From positions 124,001 to 188,000 of the forward strand of contig CAYVRT010000001.1 of assembly GCA_964453115.1 (NCBI GenBank): 64,000 bases of DNA, given 5' to 3'. Below the pieces are notes generated by a model that was not told the origin of the DNA, searched no databases, and saw only the letters and a list, made by a program, of their open reading frames with translations. The first letter of the stretch is position 1. Each line of letters opens with the position of its first letter. A program made the translations under genes and the position numbers. The DNA comes from JAIWNK01 sp964453115. Lineage in GTDB: Bacteria > Chloroflexota > Anaerolineae > Anaerolineales > Anaerolineaceae. Below are positions 34,205 through 42,428 of the stretch, in pieces.

Positions 34205-34966
34205 ATGAGCAAAGTCGTTAGAGTAAAACAAAGCAAGGTTAGATTGGCAGCATGGGGTGTTGTGTTGGTCGCGGGGATGACTTTTCTCACCTGGTTATTG
34301 AACCCTGGTGGGCCGCAAGACGCAGCTTTGATGGCGCTGGAGAGTGGGCAGCAGGTGAGTGTGAGCGATGAGGGTGATTGGGTTCTGTTCTTGCCTGCTG
34401 AGCAACGCACAGAGACTGGGTTTATCTTTTACCCGGGTGGGCGGGTGGATTATCGCTCCTATGCACCGCTGACGAGGGCCGTTGCTGAAGCTGGTTATCC
34501 GGTTGTTTTGGTGAAGATGCCGCTGAGCCTGGCTGTTTTTGACCCGATGCGGGCGGAACGGGTGATGGCTGAGATTTCATCGGTGCAAAAATGGGTGATT
34601 GGTGGTCATTCTTTGGGCGGTGCGATGGCGGCTTCATTTGTTCATGCCAACCCGCAGGCCGTGGATGGCTTGATTTTCTATGCTGCGTATCCAGCACAAA
34701 CCAACCCATTAACCGGGGTGGACATTCCGATTGCTTCCATTTATGCTACATTGGATGGGGTGGCGACGACCGAGAAGATTGAACAGAGCCGCGCCTTGCT
34801 GCCGCAGACGGCCAGTTTTGTGGCAATTGAGGGCGGCAATCATGCCCAGTTTGGTTGGTATGGTGCTCAGGAAGGGGATGGAGAGGCGACCTTGTCGCAT
34901 TTGGAGCAACAGGCGCAGATGTTGCGGGCGACGCTTGATCTCCTTTCTGATGTGGAGGTAAAATGA
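34205..34966 (+). CDS. Membrane-anchored alpha/beta hydrolase (hydrolase_5 type)
   Basis: 253 aa. A basic start and TM segment (about 14-31) anchor the protein outside the membrane. The hydrolase domain has the nucleophile elbow GGHSLGGAMAA, the late Asp region YATLDG, and the catalytic histidine in GGNHAQFGWYG. This matches the alpha/beta hydrolase fold-5 group (dienelactone-hydrolase-like). Substrate unknown. First gene of a five-gene operon joined by 4-nt overlaps. Confidence 0.86.
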   Translation: MSKVVRVKQSKVRLAAWGVVLVAGMTFLTWLLNPGGPQDAALMALESGQQVSVSDEGDWVLFLPAEQRTETGFIFYPGGRVDYRSYAPLTRAVAEAGYPVVLVKMPLSLAVFDPMRAERVMAEISSVQKWVIGGHSLGGAMAASFVHANPQAVDGLIFYAAYPAQTNPLTGVDIPIASIYATLDGVATTEKIEQSRALLPQTASFVAIEGGNHAQFGWYGAQEGDGEATLSHLEQQAQMLRATLDLLSDVEVK

Positions 34967-35940
34967 AAAGAATTTTGAAGACGATTGGCCTGGTTCTTTT
35001 GGGTTTGAGTTTGGTTTTGGTGCTTGGCCCGTTTTTGGTACCGGTGCCGGCGCTGAAGGATACAAAGCCGCCGGAGGCACTGGCAGATGCTGACAGTCGT
35101 TTTGTGCAGGTTAAGGGTGTCAATGTGCATTATAAAGTATATGGCAGTGGTGGACCGGTGATGATTTTATTGCATGGGTTTGGCGCAAGTGCGTTTTCGT
35201 GGCGAGATGTGGTGTTGCCACTTTCGGAGGTGGGGACGGTCATTGCGTATGATCGTCCAGCCTTTGGCTTGACGCAACGCCCCATGCCGGGTGAATGGAT
35301 GGCTGAAAACCCCTATGCTTTTGAAACGCAACCTGAACTGTTGCTTGCTTTGATGGATGCGTGGGGAGTGGAACAGGCAATCTTGATTGGACACTCGGCG
35401 GGTGGAACAGTGGCGACGCAAATGGCTTTGGAGTATCCGGAGCGTGTGAGCGGGTTGGTGTTGGTGGATGCGGCGATTTTCACCGGCGGGCGGGCTTTGC
35501 CGGGCTGGTTGGATTGGCTGAAAGAAACGCCTCAGGCCGATCGCCTGGGGCCGCTGCTTTCACGCACTTTGCAGTCGCGCGGCGAGGATTTTATCCGTGC
35601 TTCGTGGCATGATCCGCTGGGTGTGACGGAGAGTGTTTTGGCAGGGTATCGCAAGCCTTTGCAGGCAGAAAATTGGGATCGGGCGCTTTGGGAATTGACC
35701 AAATCTGCCCGTCCACTGAACTTGCCGGAACGATTGGGTGAATTGAAGATGCCAGTTCTGGTTCTAACGGGGGATGATGATCGGATTGTGCCAACGCAGC
35801 AAAGTATTGAGCTGGCTGGGAAAATTCCTGGCGCACAGCTGGTGGTGGTGGAGCGTTCCGGGCATTTGCCGCACGAGGAGCGTCCACAAGCGTTTTTGGC
35901 AGCAGTGCTGCCGTTTATTGAGCAAAAGGAGTTGCAATGA
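34963..35940 (+). CDS. Membrane-anchored alpha/beta hydrolase
   Basis: 325 aa. N-terminal TM anchor (residues 8-28), then a classic alpha/beta hydrolase: oxyanion HGFGASAFSW, nucleophile GHSAGGTVA, acid in LTGDDDRIVP, and histidine in SGHLPHEERPQAF. It resembles epoxide hydrolases, haloperoxidase-like esterases and MhpC-type C-C hydrolases. The start overlaps the previous stop by 4 nt, and its TGA overlaps the ATG of the peroxiredoxin at 35937. Confidence 0.9.
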   Translation: MKRILKTIGLVLLGLSLVLVLGPFLVPVPALKDTKPPEALADADSRFVQVKGVNVHYKVYGSGGPVMILLHGFGASAFSWRDVVLPLSEVGTVIAYDRPAFGLTQRPMPGEWMAENPYAFETQPELLLALMDAWGVEQAILIGHSAGGTVATQMALEYPERVSGLVLVDAAIFTGGRALPGWLDWLKETPQADRLGPLLSRTLQSRGEDFIRASWHDPLGVTESVLAGYRKPLQAENWDRALWELTKSARPLNLPERLGELKMPVLVLTGDDDRIVPTQQSIELAGKIPGAQLVVVERSGHLPHEERPQAFLAAVLPFIEQKELQ

Positions 35941-36419
35941 GCCGAAATCAGTTGATTGTATCTGTAAAGGCGCCCGATTTCGAGCTGTTGGATACAAGCG
36001 GGCGTAGTGTGCGCTTGAGTGAATACACTGCCAAAGGGCCGGTTGTGCTGGTCTTGACGCGTGGGTTTGTCTGACCATTTTGCCGCGCGCATTTGACGCA
36101 GTTGCGTCAAGACTATGCTTTGTTTCAACAGCGCGGGGCTGATGTGTTGGTGCTTGGACCGGATGGCCCGAATGCATTCAAGCGCTATTGGGAGGAAAAT
36201 CAGATGCCGTTTGTGGGTATGGCGGATATTCGCAACAAAGTGGCTGATACGTTCTATCAGGAAGTGAACTGGCTCAAATTGGGCCGTATGCCAGCATTGT
36301 TTGTCGTAGACCGCAGTGGAGTGATTCGCTATGCGCATTATGGCGATTCAATGTCAGATATTCCTTCCAACCAGGATATACTGGCAGTATTGGATGAAAT
36401 TGGAAAGGAGGGGGGATGA
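35937..36419 (+). CDS. Peroxiredoxin-like protein with in-frame TGA at the catalytic position (candidate selenoprotein)
   Basis: AhpC/TSA-like redoxin of 160 residues if TGA codon 46 (36072-36074) is read as selenocysteine. Upstream: KAPDFELLDTSGRSVRLSEY and GPVVLVLTRGFV. Downstream: PFCRAHLTQLRQDYALFQQ, then VLGPDGPNAF, MPFVGMADI and MPALFVVDRSGVIRYAHYG, all in one frame. In relatives the site reads CPFC or CPYC after a RGF/RGW segment, so the TGA replaces exactly the peroxidatic cysteine, leaving U46-P-F-C49. A hairpin with an AGTT loop follows at 36093-36110. Both ends overlap neighbour genes by ATGA. A nonsense mutation is the alternative; the rest of the frame is intact. Confidence 0.85.
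36093..36110 (+). promoter_or_regulatory. Candidate bacterial SECIS hairpin
   Basis: TTGACGC (36093-36099), loop AGTT (36100-36103), GCGTCAA (36104-36110): a perfect 7-bp stem. The loop begins 25 nt after the TGA, inside the window known for bacterial SECIS elements, and has a G in its first two bases followed by U, the SelB contact pattern. It lies within the coding frame. Confidence 0.72.
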
Positions 36420-37042
36420 AATATGCCCTGATATGGGGAAGCGGCGTGATAGGCCGGGCTGTCATGGCCCGGCTTATATCCAGCGGTTGGCAAGTGGTGT
36501 GCGTGGGGCGGCGAGGCGCTGATTTGCGGGAAGTGAATGTCCATGTCTTTGAGGCTGATTTTTCCTCGCCTGCGGCTGTGCAGGCGACTGCCCTGGCAAT
36601 TGGGCAGGAATTTGGCCCGTTTGATTGGTATGTCTATGCAGCGGGCGATATTTTCGTCCAGACTGTCCAGGGGTTGCGTGTGGAAGACTGGCAGCGGGTG
36701 CTGAATGCCAATCTGAACGGGGCGTTTTATACGGCGCAGGCTTCACTGCCGTTGCTTGGGGCAGGGGCCGCGATGGCCTTTGTGGGCGCACAGCAGGAGC
36801 GGATGCGCTTACCGGGGCTGGCAGCCTATGCGGCTGGCAAGGCTGGGCTTGAGGCATTTGCTGAGGTGCTGCGCAAAGAAACACGGCGCAAGGTTTTGGT
36901 GGTCAGGCCGGGTGCTGTGCGAACGGCTTTTTGGCAGAAGGTGCCGTTTAAATTGCCGCCTTCGGCAATGACTGCTGAGGAATTGGCTGAAAAGTTGGTG
37001 ATGGCTTACGAAGAGGGTGCACAAGGAGTGCTGGACCTGTGA
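36416..37042 (+). CDS. Short-chain dehydrogenase/reductase
   Basis: 208-aa Rossmann oxidoreductase. Cofactor motif GSGVIG (8-13), the NAG-type motif as YAAGDI (74-79), and the catalytic Y138-x3-K142 in AYAAGKAG; the usual upstream serine is probably in FVGAQQE. The C-terminal part is short compared with typical 245-aa SDRs. Substrate unknown. The ATG overlaps the peroxiredoxin stop and the TGA overlaps the GTG of the next gene. It could supply or use NAD(P)H in the same process. Confidence 0.85.
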   Translation: MKYALIWGSGVIGRAVMARLISSGWQVVCVGRRGADLREVNVHVFEADFSSPAAVQATALAIGQEFGPFDWYVYAAGDIFVQTVQGLRVEDWQRVLNANLNGAFYTAQASLPLLGAGAAMAFVGAQQERMRLPGLAAYAAGKAGLEAFAEVLRKETRRKVLVVRPGAVRTAFWQKVPFKLPPSAMTAEELAEKLVMAYEEGAQGVLDL

Positions 37043-38289
37043 TTTGGGAATTTCAACGAACATTGGGACGCCGATTGTTGCTGTGGGCCGGGTTGAGTGT
37101 TGGGTTTGGGTTGGTGTGGCTTGGGGGGGCAGCAGAGTGGTGGAAAGGGTTTGGTTTTCAGGCGCTGGCCTGGGGTGTGGTTGATGGGGTGATTGCGTTG
37201 TTTGGCCTGCGCGGACTGGCGGAAAAAATTGCTCGCCCGGTGGAACTTGCATTGGCTGAGCGGGATGCCAGGCGGCTGCGGCTCATTTTGTGGGCTAATG
37301 CAGGTCTGGATGTCTTGTACATTGCGGGCGGTTTGGTGTGGGCTTTGGTTTGGGTGCAGGATGATTTTGCGGCTGGCAATGGCTGGGGGGTGGTTGTGCA
37401 GGGGGCTTTTCTGCTTCTGTTTGATGTTTTGCATGCTTTGGCGGTGCCAGATGAAATTTCTCCGCCGGAAATTGATTATTTCCGCGGGCAGCAGCACGAA
37501 CGATTTGAGGCGCAGGGTGGCAAACCAGCTGCTTTGCTGGTGCATGGTTTTCCGGGGTCGCCGAATGAAATGCTGCCATTGGCGGGCGCCTTGCACGAAG
37601 CGGGCTGGACGGTGTGTGTGCCTCTGTTGCCGGGGTTTGCTGGGCAGCTTTCTAGCCTGTATCAGCAGCGTGTGAGCGGGTGGGTGGATTACGTAGTGAG
37701 CGAGGTGCAGCGTTTGCGCGCCGCTGGTCATGCGCCGGTGGTATTGATTGGGTATTCGATGGGGGCCGGGCTTTCCATTCCGGCGGCAGTGCGGTCGCAG
37801 CCCGATGCTGTGGTGCTGTTGGCGCCTTTCTGGCAGCCGTTTTCTTGGTTGCAGAAGGTGCTTGCGGGGTTGATCCGGCTTTTCTTGCCTGCGGTTTTGC
37901 GACCGTTGCGCCGGGTGGATTTGCGTCAGGGGCGAATGCGGGCGGCTCTGGAACAGTTTGTTCCAGAGCTGAATTGGGATGATGACGTGGTGCAAACGGG
38001 CGCGCGGCGCTTTGGGCTGCCACTGGTGTTTGTTGAACAGGTTCAGGTGCTAAGTGAAGCGGTGCAGCAGATGGTGGGGACATTGCAAGTACCTGTGTTG
38101 GTGATGCAGGCGCAACGGGACCCGGTCGTTAGGCCGGTTTATACCCGGCGTTTGATGGCCCGTTTTTCGGGGTCGTTGCGTTTTGTGACTGTGGATGGGG
38201 AACATAATATGACATTGCCTGAGCATCCGGGGTACGCGGTGGTTCGTCAAACCGTGTTGGATTTTTGCCGAATGGTGGTGGAGAAATAA
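37039..38289 (+). CDS. Alpha/beta hydrolase with N-terminal membrane domain
   Basis: 416 aa. The first 150 residues hold about four hydrophobic segments (10-30, 40-57, 83-103 and 115-134). The rest is a serine hydrolase: HGFPGSPNEM (oxyanion), GYSMGAGLSI (nucleophile), MQAQRDPVV (acid) and DGEHNM (histidine). This resembles monoglyceride-lipase or carboxylesterase types. The start is GTG at 37039, overlapping the SDR stop, with AAGGAG upstream. It ends the operon, and a terminator follows. Confidence 0.85.
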   Translation: MIWEFQRTLGRRLLLWAGLSVGFGLVWLGGAAEWWKGFGFQALAWGVVDGVIALFGLRGLAEKIARPVELALAERDARRLRLILWANAGLDVLYIAGGLVWALVWVQDDFAAGNGWGVVVQGAFLLLFDVLHALAVPDEISPPEIDYFRGQQHERFEAQGGKPAALLVHGFPGSPNEMLPLAGALHEAGWTVCVPLLPGFAGQLSSLYQQRVSGWVDYVVSEVQRLRAAGHAPVVLIGYSMGAGLSIPAAVRSQPDAVVLLAPFWQPFSWLQKVLAGLIRLFLPAVLRPLRRVDLRQGRMRAALEQFVPELNWDDDVVQTGARRFGLPLVFVEQVQVLSEAVQQMVGTLQVPVLVMQAQRDPVVRPVYTRRLMARFSGSLRFVTVDGEHNMTLPEHPGYAVVRQTVLDFCRMVVEK

Positions 38290-38322
38290 AAAAACAAGCT
38301 GCCTGATGGCAGCTTGTTTTTT
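38288..38322. terminator. Bidirectional terminator between the hydrolase operon and eno
   Basis: CAAGCTGCC (38295-38303), loop TGAT, GGCAGCTTG (38308-38316), flanked by A7 on the left and T6 on the right. It serves both convergent units. Confidence 0.9.
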
Positions 38323-38335
38323 ATCTGGTTCAGCG

Positions 38336-39628
38336 TTAGCTGCGGCGCAGAGCCGACCAGCCAGCATAGCCAGCGGTTTCACCAAGTTCGGCTTCGATGC
38401 GTAATAACTGATTGTATTTGGCAACGCGATCGGAGCGAGCAGGGGCGCCGGTCTTAATTTGGCCCATGTTAAGGGCAACCGCAAGGTCGGCAATGGTTGA
38501 GTCTTCCGTTTCGCCCGAGCGATGGGATGTGACTGCACGCCAGCCGGCGCGGTGACAAGTTTCAACAGCCTCGATTGTTTCGGTGAGCGAGCCAATTTGG
38601 TTGAGCTTGACGAGCAGAGCATTGGCTGCGCCCTCGCGAATGGCGCGGCGGACACGTTCTGGGTTGGTGACGAGCAGGTCATCACCTACAATTTGGATGC
38701 GGCTACCCAGTTCGCGCACCATTAATTTCCAGCTCTCCCAATCATCTTGTGCCAGGCCATCTTCAATTGAGACGATTGGGTATTGATCTACCCAGGATTT
38801 CCAGAAGGCAACCATTTCTTCGCCGCTAAGCATCCGGCCTTCTTTGCGCAGGTTGTATTTTTTGCTTTCTTCGTCGTATAGCTCGGATGCAGCTGGATCG
38901 AGGGCAATGCAGACCTGTTCGCCTGGTTTGTAACCAGCCTTGACAATTGCTTCCAGGATGACTTCAACGGCTTCGACATTGGCTTTGAGGGCTGGTGCAT
39001 AGCCGCCTTCGTCGCCAACCAGGGTGGCATACCCGCGTGCCTTGAGGACGGACTTGAGGGCGTGATAGATTTCGGCGCCCCAGCGTAGGCCTTCGGTAAA
39101 GGAAGGCGCGCCCAATGGCATGACCATGAATTCCTGTGCGTCAGTGGATTGCCAGGCGGTGTGTGCACCGCCATTGAGGATGTTCATCATTGGCACAGGC
39201 AGGATATGGGCGTAGACGCCGCCGATGTAGCGGTAGAGCGGCAGGCCAAGGGCATTGGCTGCTGCTTTGGCAACCGCCAGGCTGACACCCAGGATGGCAT
39301 TGGCGCCGAATTTGGACTTGTTAGGTGTGCCATCGGCAGCAATCATTGCCTGATCAATGGCTTTTTGTTCGACAGCATCCCATCCGAGGAGCAACTCAGC
39401 CAGGTCGGTATTGATGTGTTCGACGGCTTGGAGGACGCCTTTGCCGCTGTAGCGAGTTTTGTCGCCATCGCGCAGCTCTAATGCTTCATGAACGCCGGTG
39501 GAAGCACCAGAGGGGACGGCGGCGCGCCCCCAACTGCCATCGGCCAGGACAACTTCAACTTCAGCGGTGGGGTTGCCACGCGAGTCGAGAATTTCAATTG
39601 CACTGATGTTTTCAATTGTGGTATCCAT
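38336..39628 (-). CDS. eno: Enolase
   Basis: Converts 2-phosphoglycerate to phosphoenolpyruvate. 430 aa from the ATG at 39628, placed after AGAGGTG; the GTG nine bases earlier is part of that Shine-Dalgarno. Family marks: EILDSRGNPTAEVEV, PSGASTGVHEALELRD, NGGAHT and QEFMVMPLGA, the metal ligands in ALDPAASE, SIEDGLAQDDW and QIVGDDLLVTN, the catalytic lysine in LLVKLNQIGS, and SHRSGETED. Complete and normal. Confidence 0.98.
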   Translation of the reverse strand: MDTTIENISAIEILDSRGNPTAEVEVVLADGSWGRAAVPSGASTGVHEALELRDGDKTRYSGKGVLQAVEHINTDLAELLLGWDAVEQKAIDQAMIAADGTPNKSKFGANAILGVSLAVAKAAANALGLPLYRYIGGVYAHILPVPMMNILNGGAHTAWQSTDAQEFMVMPLGAPSFTEGLRWGAEIYHALKSVLKARGYATLVGDEGGYAPALKANVEAVEVILEAIVKAGYKPGEQVCIALDPAASELYDEESKKYNLRKEGRMLSGEEMVAFWKSWVDQYPIVSIEDGLAQDDWESWKLMVRELGSRIQIVGDDLLVTNPERVRRAIREGAANALLVKLNQIGSLTETIEAVETCHRAGWRAVTSHRSGETEDSTIADLAVALNMGQIKTGAPARSDRVAKYNQLLRIEAELGETAGYAGWSALRRS

Positions 39629-39700
39629 ACAATTCACCTCTTTTTGAGAATTAAGGCGCAGGGCGCCGAATGCACTGTTTTTGAGTATACTCGATTTTTT

Positions 39701-41335
39701 CTATTTCTGGGTTGTCTCTTGCGGGTCAAAGCCGGCGTGGCGGCAAACTGCCTCAAGGAAGGCAATAAACAGTGGGTGTGGACGGTTGGGGCGGGAAAGA
39801 AATTCGGGATGGAACTGTGTGCCGAGCATGAAGGGATGATCGGCAACTTCGGCGATTTCAACCAGCTTGCCATCTGGTGAGAGGCCGGAGAGGCGCAGGC
39901 CATGCTCTTGCAGTACCGGACGATATTTGTTGTTAAATTCAAAGCGGTGTCGGTGGCGTTCTTCGACCATTGGCTGAGCATAGGCGTAGGCGGCAATGCT
40001 ATCGGGCTGCAAGACGCAGGGGTAGAGGCCGAGGCGCATGGTGCCGCCTAAATCAGTTACGTTTTGCTGGTCAAGCATCAGGTCAATGACGGGATAGGGG
40101 TTGTTGCGGTCGAATTCGGTTGAATTGGGGGTGTCGTTACCGAATACATGTCGGGCGAATTCAACAACCATAAGCTGCATGCCCAGGCAGAGGCCAAAGT
40201 AGGGGATGCGTTCCAACCGGGCATGACGGGCGGCCTGGATTTTGCCCTCGATGCCGCGGCTGCCAAACCCGCCTGGGACGAGGATGCCATTGCAGTCGCT
40301 CAGCATTTCCCATCCGCGCCCGCGTTCCAGGTCTGCCGAGTGTACCCAGCGGATTTCTGGCTCGACGCCAACGGCCAGCGCTGCATGTTTAATGGCCTCG
40401 CGGACGCTAATGTAGGCATCATGTAGTTCGACATATTTACCAACCAGGGCGATTTTGACGTGTGGTTTGGGTTGGCGAACTTTTTCGACCATTTCGCGCC
40501 ATGCGTTCCAATTGGGGAGGCGGCGCGGGGTCATTTTTAGTTTTTCAAGGATGTATTCGGTGACGCCGGACTGTTCGATGAGCAATGGCACTTCGTAGAG
40601 GATGGGCGAGGTGACCATGGGGACGACAGCGCGCTTTTCTACATCGCAGAAGAGGGCGATCTTTTCGCATAGGCTTGGCTCGATCGGGTAATCGGAGCGT
40701 GCGACGATGATGTCGGGGGAGATGCCGATGGAACGCAGTTCGCGGACAGAGTGTTGGGTGGGTTTGGTTTTCAATTCGCCGGTAGCGCCAATGTAGGGTA
40801 GCCAGGTGACGTGAATGTAGAGCGTGTTTTCGCGCCCCAGGTCAGCGCGTAATTGGCGCAGAGCCTCAAGGAAGGGTTGGCTTTCAATGTCACCTACTGT
40901 GCCGCCCACTTCGACAAGAACGATTTCGGCATTGGTGGCTTTGGCAACTGCTAGAATGCGACGTTTGATTTCATTGGTGATGTGGGGAATAACTTGAATG
41001 GTGCCGCCGAGGTAGTCGCCGCGCCGTTCTTTGGAGATGACTTCGGCGTAGATTTGACCGGTGGTCATGTTGCAAACGCGGTTGAGGCGAATATCAATAA
41101 AGCGTTCGTAATGTCCAAGGTCGAGGTCTGTTTCTGCGCCATCGTCGAGGACAAAGACTTCACCGTGTTGGTAGGGGCTCATGGTGCCGGGGTCAACGTT
41201 GATGTATGGGTCAAGTTTTTGGACGGCAACTTGAAATCCGCGCTCTTTGAGCGAGCGACCAATGGCAGCGGCGGTGACGCCTTTGCCCACCGAGCTGACA
41301 ACGCCCCCGGTGAAGAAGATGTATTGCGTCGGCAT
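39701..41335 (-). CDS. pyrG: CTP synthase
   Basis: Makes CTP from UTP, ATP and glutamine. 544 aa. The synthetase domain starts IFFTGGVVSSVGKGVTAAAIGRSL (P-loop) and has YINVDPGTMSPYQHGEVFVLDDGAETDLDLGHYERF in pieces. The C-terminal glutaminase has the oxyanion segment PGGFGSRG, the nucleophile in FGLCLGMQL, and the HPEF histidine near the end. GGAGG lies 10 nt before the ATG. No FMN or regulatory gene is joined; eno follows on the same strand after 72 nt. Confidence 0.98.
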   Translation of the reverse strand: MPTQYIFFTGGVVSSVGKGVTAAAIGRSLKERGFQVAVQKLDPYINVDPGTMSPYQHGEVFVLDDGAETDLDLGHYERFIDIRLNRVCNMTTGQIYAEVISKERRGDYLGGTIQVIPHITNEIKRRILAVAKATNAEIVLVEVGGTVGDIESQPFLEALRQLRADLGRENTLYIHVTWLPYIGATGELKTKPTQHSVRELRSIGISPDIIVARSDYPIEPSLCEKIALFCDVEKRAVVPMVTSPILYEVPLLIEQSGVTEYILEKLKMTPRRLPNWNAWREMVEKVRQPKPHVKIALVGKYVELHDAYISVREAIKHAALAVGVEPEIRWVHSADLERGRGWEMLSDCNGILVPGGFGSRGIEGKIQAARHARLERIPYFGLCLGMQLMVVEFARHVFGNDTPNSTEFDRNNPYPVIDLMLDQQNVTDLGGTMRLGLYPCVLQPDSIAAYAYAQPMVEERHRHRFEFNNKYRPVLQEHGLRLSGLSPDGKLVEIAEVADHPFMLGTQFHPEFLSRPNRPHPLFIAFLEAVCRHAGFDPQETTQK

Positions 41336-41411
41336 GGGACGGATCCTCCTCTCTGAAACGAAACGAACACAACCGCTCTAGTTTACCACAAAACAAGGTG
41401 TGTGAAGTGAC

Positions 41412-41445
41412 AAAAAAGCTGCCCTGGATTTTGCAGGGCAGCTTT
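41412..41445 (-). terminator. Terminator after the S1-domain gene
   Basis: On the - strand AAAGCTGCCCTG (41445-41434), 7-nt loop, CAGGGCAGCTTT (41426-41415), running into TTTTTT. It ends the S1 gene before pyrG. Confidence 0.9.
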
Positions 41446-41471
41446 GACTCGGACAGTGGAGAAGCCAGAAA

Positions 41472-42308
41472 CTAGGCGTGCTTCTGTTCGAGGGTGCGGG
41501 CGAAGATGTCTTCTTGTTCGGAAGAAGCACCGCGTGATTTTTTCTTGTCTTCTTTGCGGCTCTTGGCGCGTTCCATGGCCTCGCGCATAGCGATTTCCAT
41601 GGCGGTTGGCTCGGCTTCGACGGGGGTTGCATTTTCCATCGTGTCGAGCAGTCCGTTCAGGTCTTCGCTGACGCCATCGGCGCGGTCGCGGCGACCGGTC
41701 TTTGTGCGGCGGCGGGGCGTTTTTTCACGGCGCGGTTGCGGAGCAAGGTCAACCGGCATAACCGGTTCTTCTTCTTTGACAGGTTCGGGTTGCAGGGCTT
41801 TGAGGCTGAGCTTGATTTGCTTCTTCTTGCGATTGACATCAATCACCATCGCTTCGACCTCATCGCCTTCCTGAACAACGTCGGAAGGTTGGCGAACATA
41901 GCCATGGGCCATTTCACTGATGTGAATCAGGCCCGGGCGTTCGGCGCCAATCTCAACGAATGCGCCAAATTTTTCTAACCGGACGACCTTACCTTTCACG
42001 GTCATGCCTTTCTTGATCTCGCGCCATTCGAGATCAAGCGGCTTGATCATGGTCAATTCGATGCGGTCATCCTTGACTTTGCGGACCCAGACTTCAACTT
42101 CCTGTCCTTCTTGCAGGACATCCCGAACGCTTTTGATTGGCTGCTCGGGGGAAGGGGCAACCATCTGCGAAATGTGCAGAAGGCCCTTTCCGACGCCGAT
42201 GTCAATCGCTGCGCCTGCCAGGGCAACGCGCACGACTTTGCCGATATAGCGCGCCTTGGCCTTAATTTCGGGGTTTTCTACTGTGTCCACTGTCTCGATC
42301 ATATCCAT
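41472..42308 (-). CDS. Protein with two S1 RNA-binding domains
   Basis: 278 aa. Two S1 OB-folds: the first at about 20-92 (GKVVRVALAGAAIDIGVGKGLLHISQM) and the second at about 100-170 (GKVVRLEKFGAFVEIGAERPGLIHISEMAHGYV). The C-terminal third is charged and disordered (Arg/Lys/Glu rich). This resembles short ribosomal protein S1 homologs found outside Proteobacteria, which help initiation or bind mRNA. Starts at ATG 42308 or the ATG two codons on; GGAGAG lies before. The consensus-like promoter at 42344-42372 suggests high expression. Calling it rpsA itself is not certain. Confidence 0.85.
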   Translation of the reverse strand: MDMIETVDTVENPEIKAKARYIGKVVRVALAGAAIDIGVGKGLLHISQMVAPSPEQPIKSVRDVLQEGQEVEVWVRKVKDDRIELTMIKPLDLEWREIKKGMTVKGKVVRLEKFGAFVEIGAERPGLIHISEMAHGYVRQPSDVVQEGDEVEAMVIDVNRKKKQIKLSLKALQPEPVKEEEPVMPVDLAPQPRREKTPRRRTKTGRRDRADGVSEDLNGLLDTMENATPVEAEPTAMEIAMREAMERAKSRKEDKKKSRGASSEQEDIFARTLEQKHA

Positions 42309-42343
42309 AGCCTACTCTCCAAAGTTCATAATAGCGAGGGGTG

Positions 42344-42372
42344 ATTATACCCTTCGACTGGTAAACTGTCAA
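42344..42372 (-). promoter_or_regulatory. Promoter of the S1-domain gene
   Basis: On the - strand TTGACA (42372-42367), 17-nt spacer, TATAAT (42349-42344): a perfect sigma-70-type consensus. Confidence 0.9.
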
Positions 42373-42428
42373 TTCAAAATGCCATTTTGGGTGTCATTCG
42401 ATGTATCTTGCTTCTTTTCTGCCGTTAA

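Noticed and set aside
36093..36419. A separate short gene starting after the TGA in the peroxiredoxin
   Set aside because: It would lack the active site and first strands, has no Shine-Dalgarno, and its would-be start codon is the TTG of the hairpin stem. The 45 codons before the TGA are clear redoxin sequence in the same frame.
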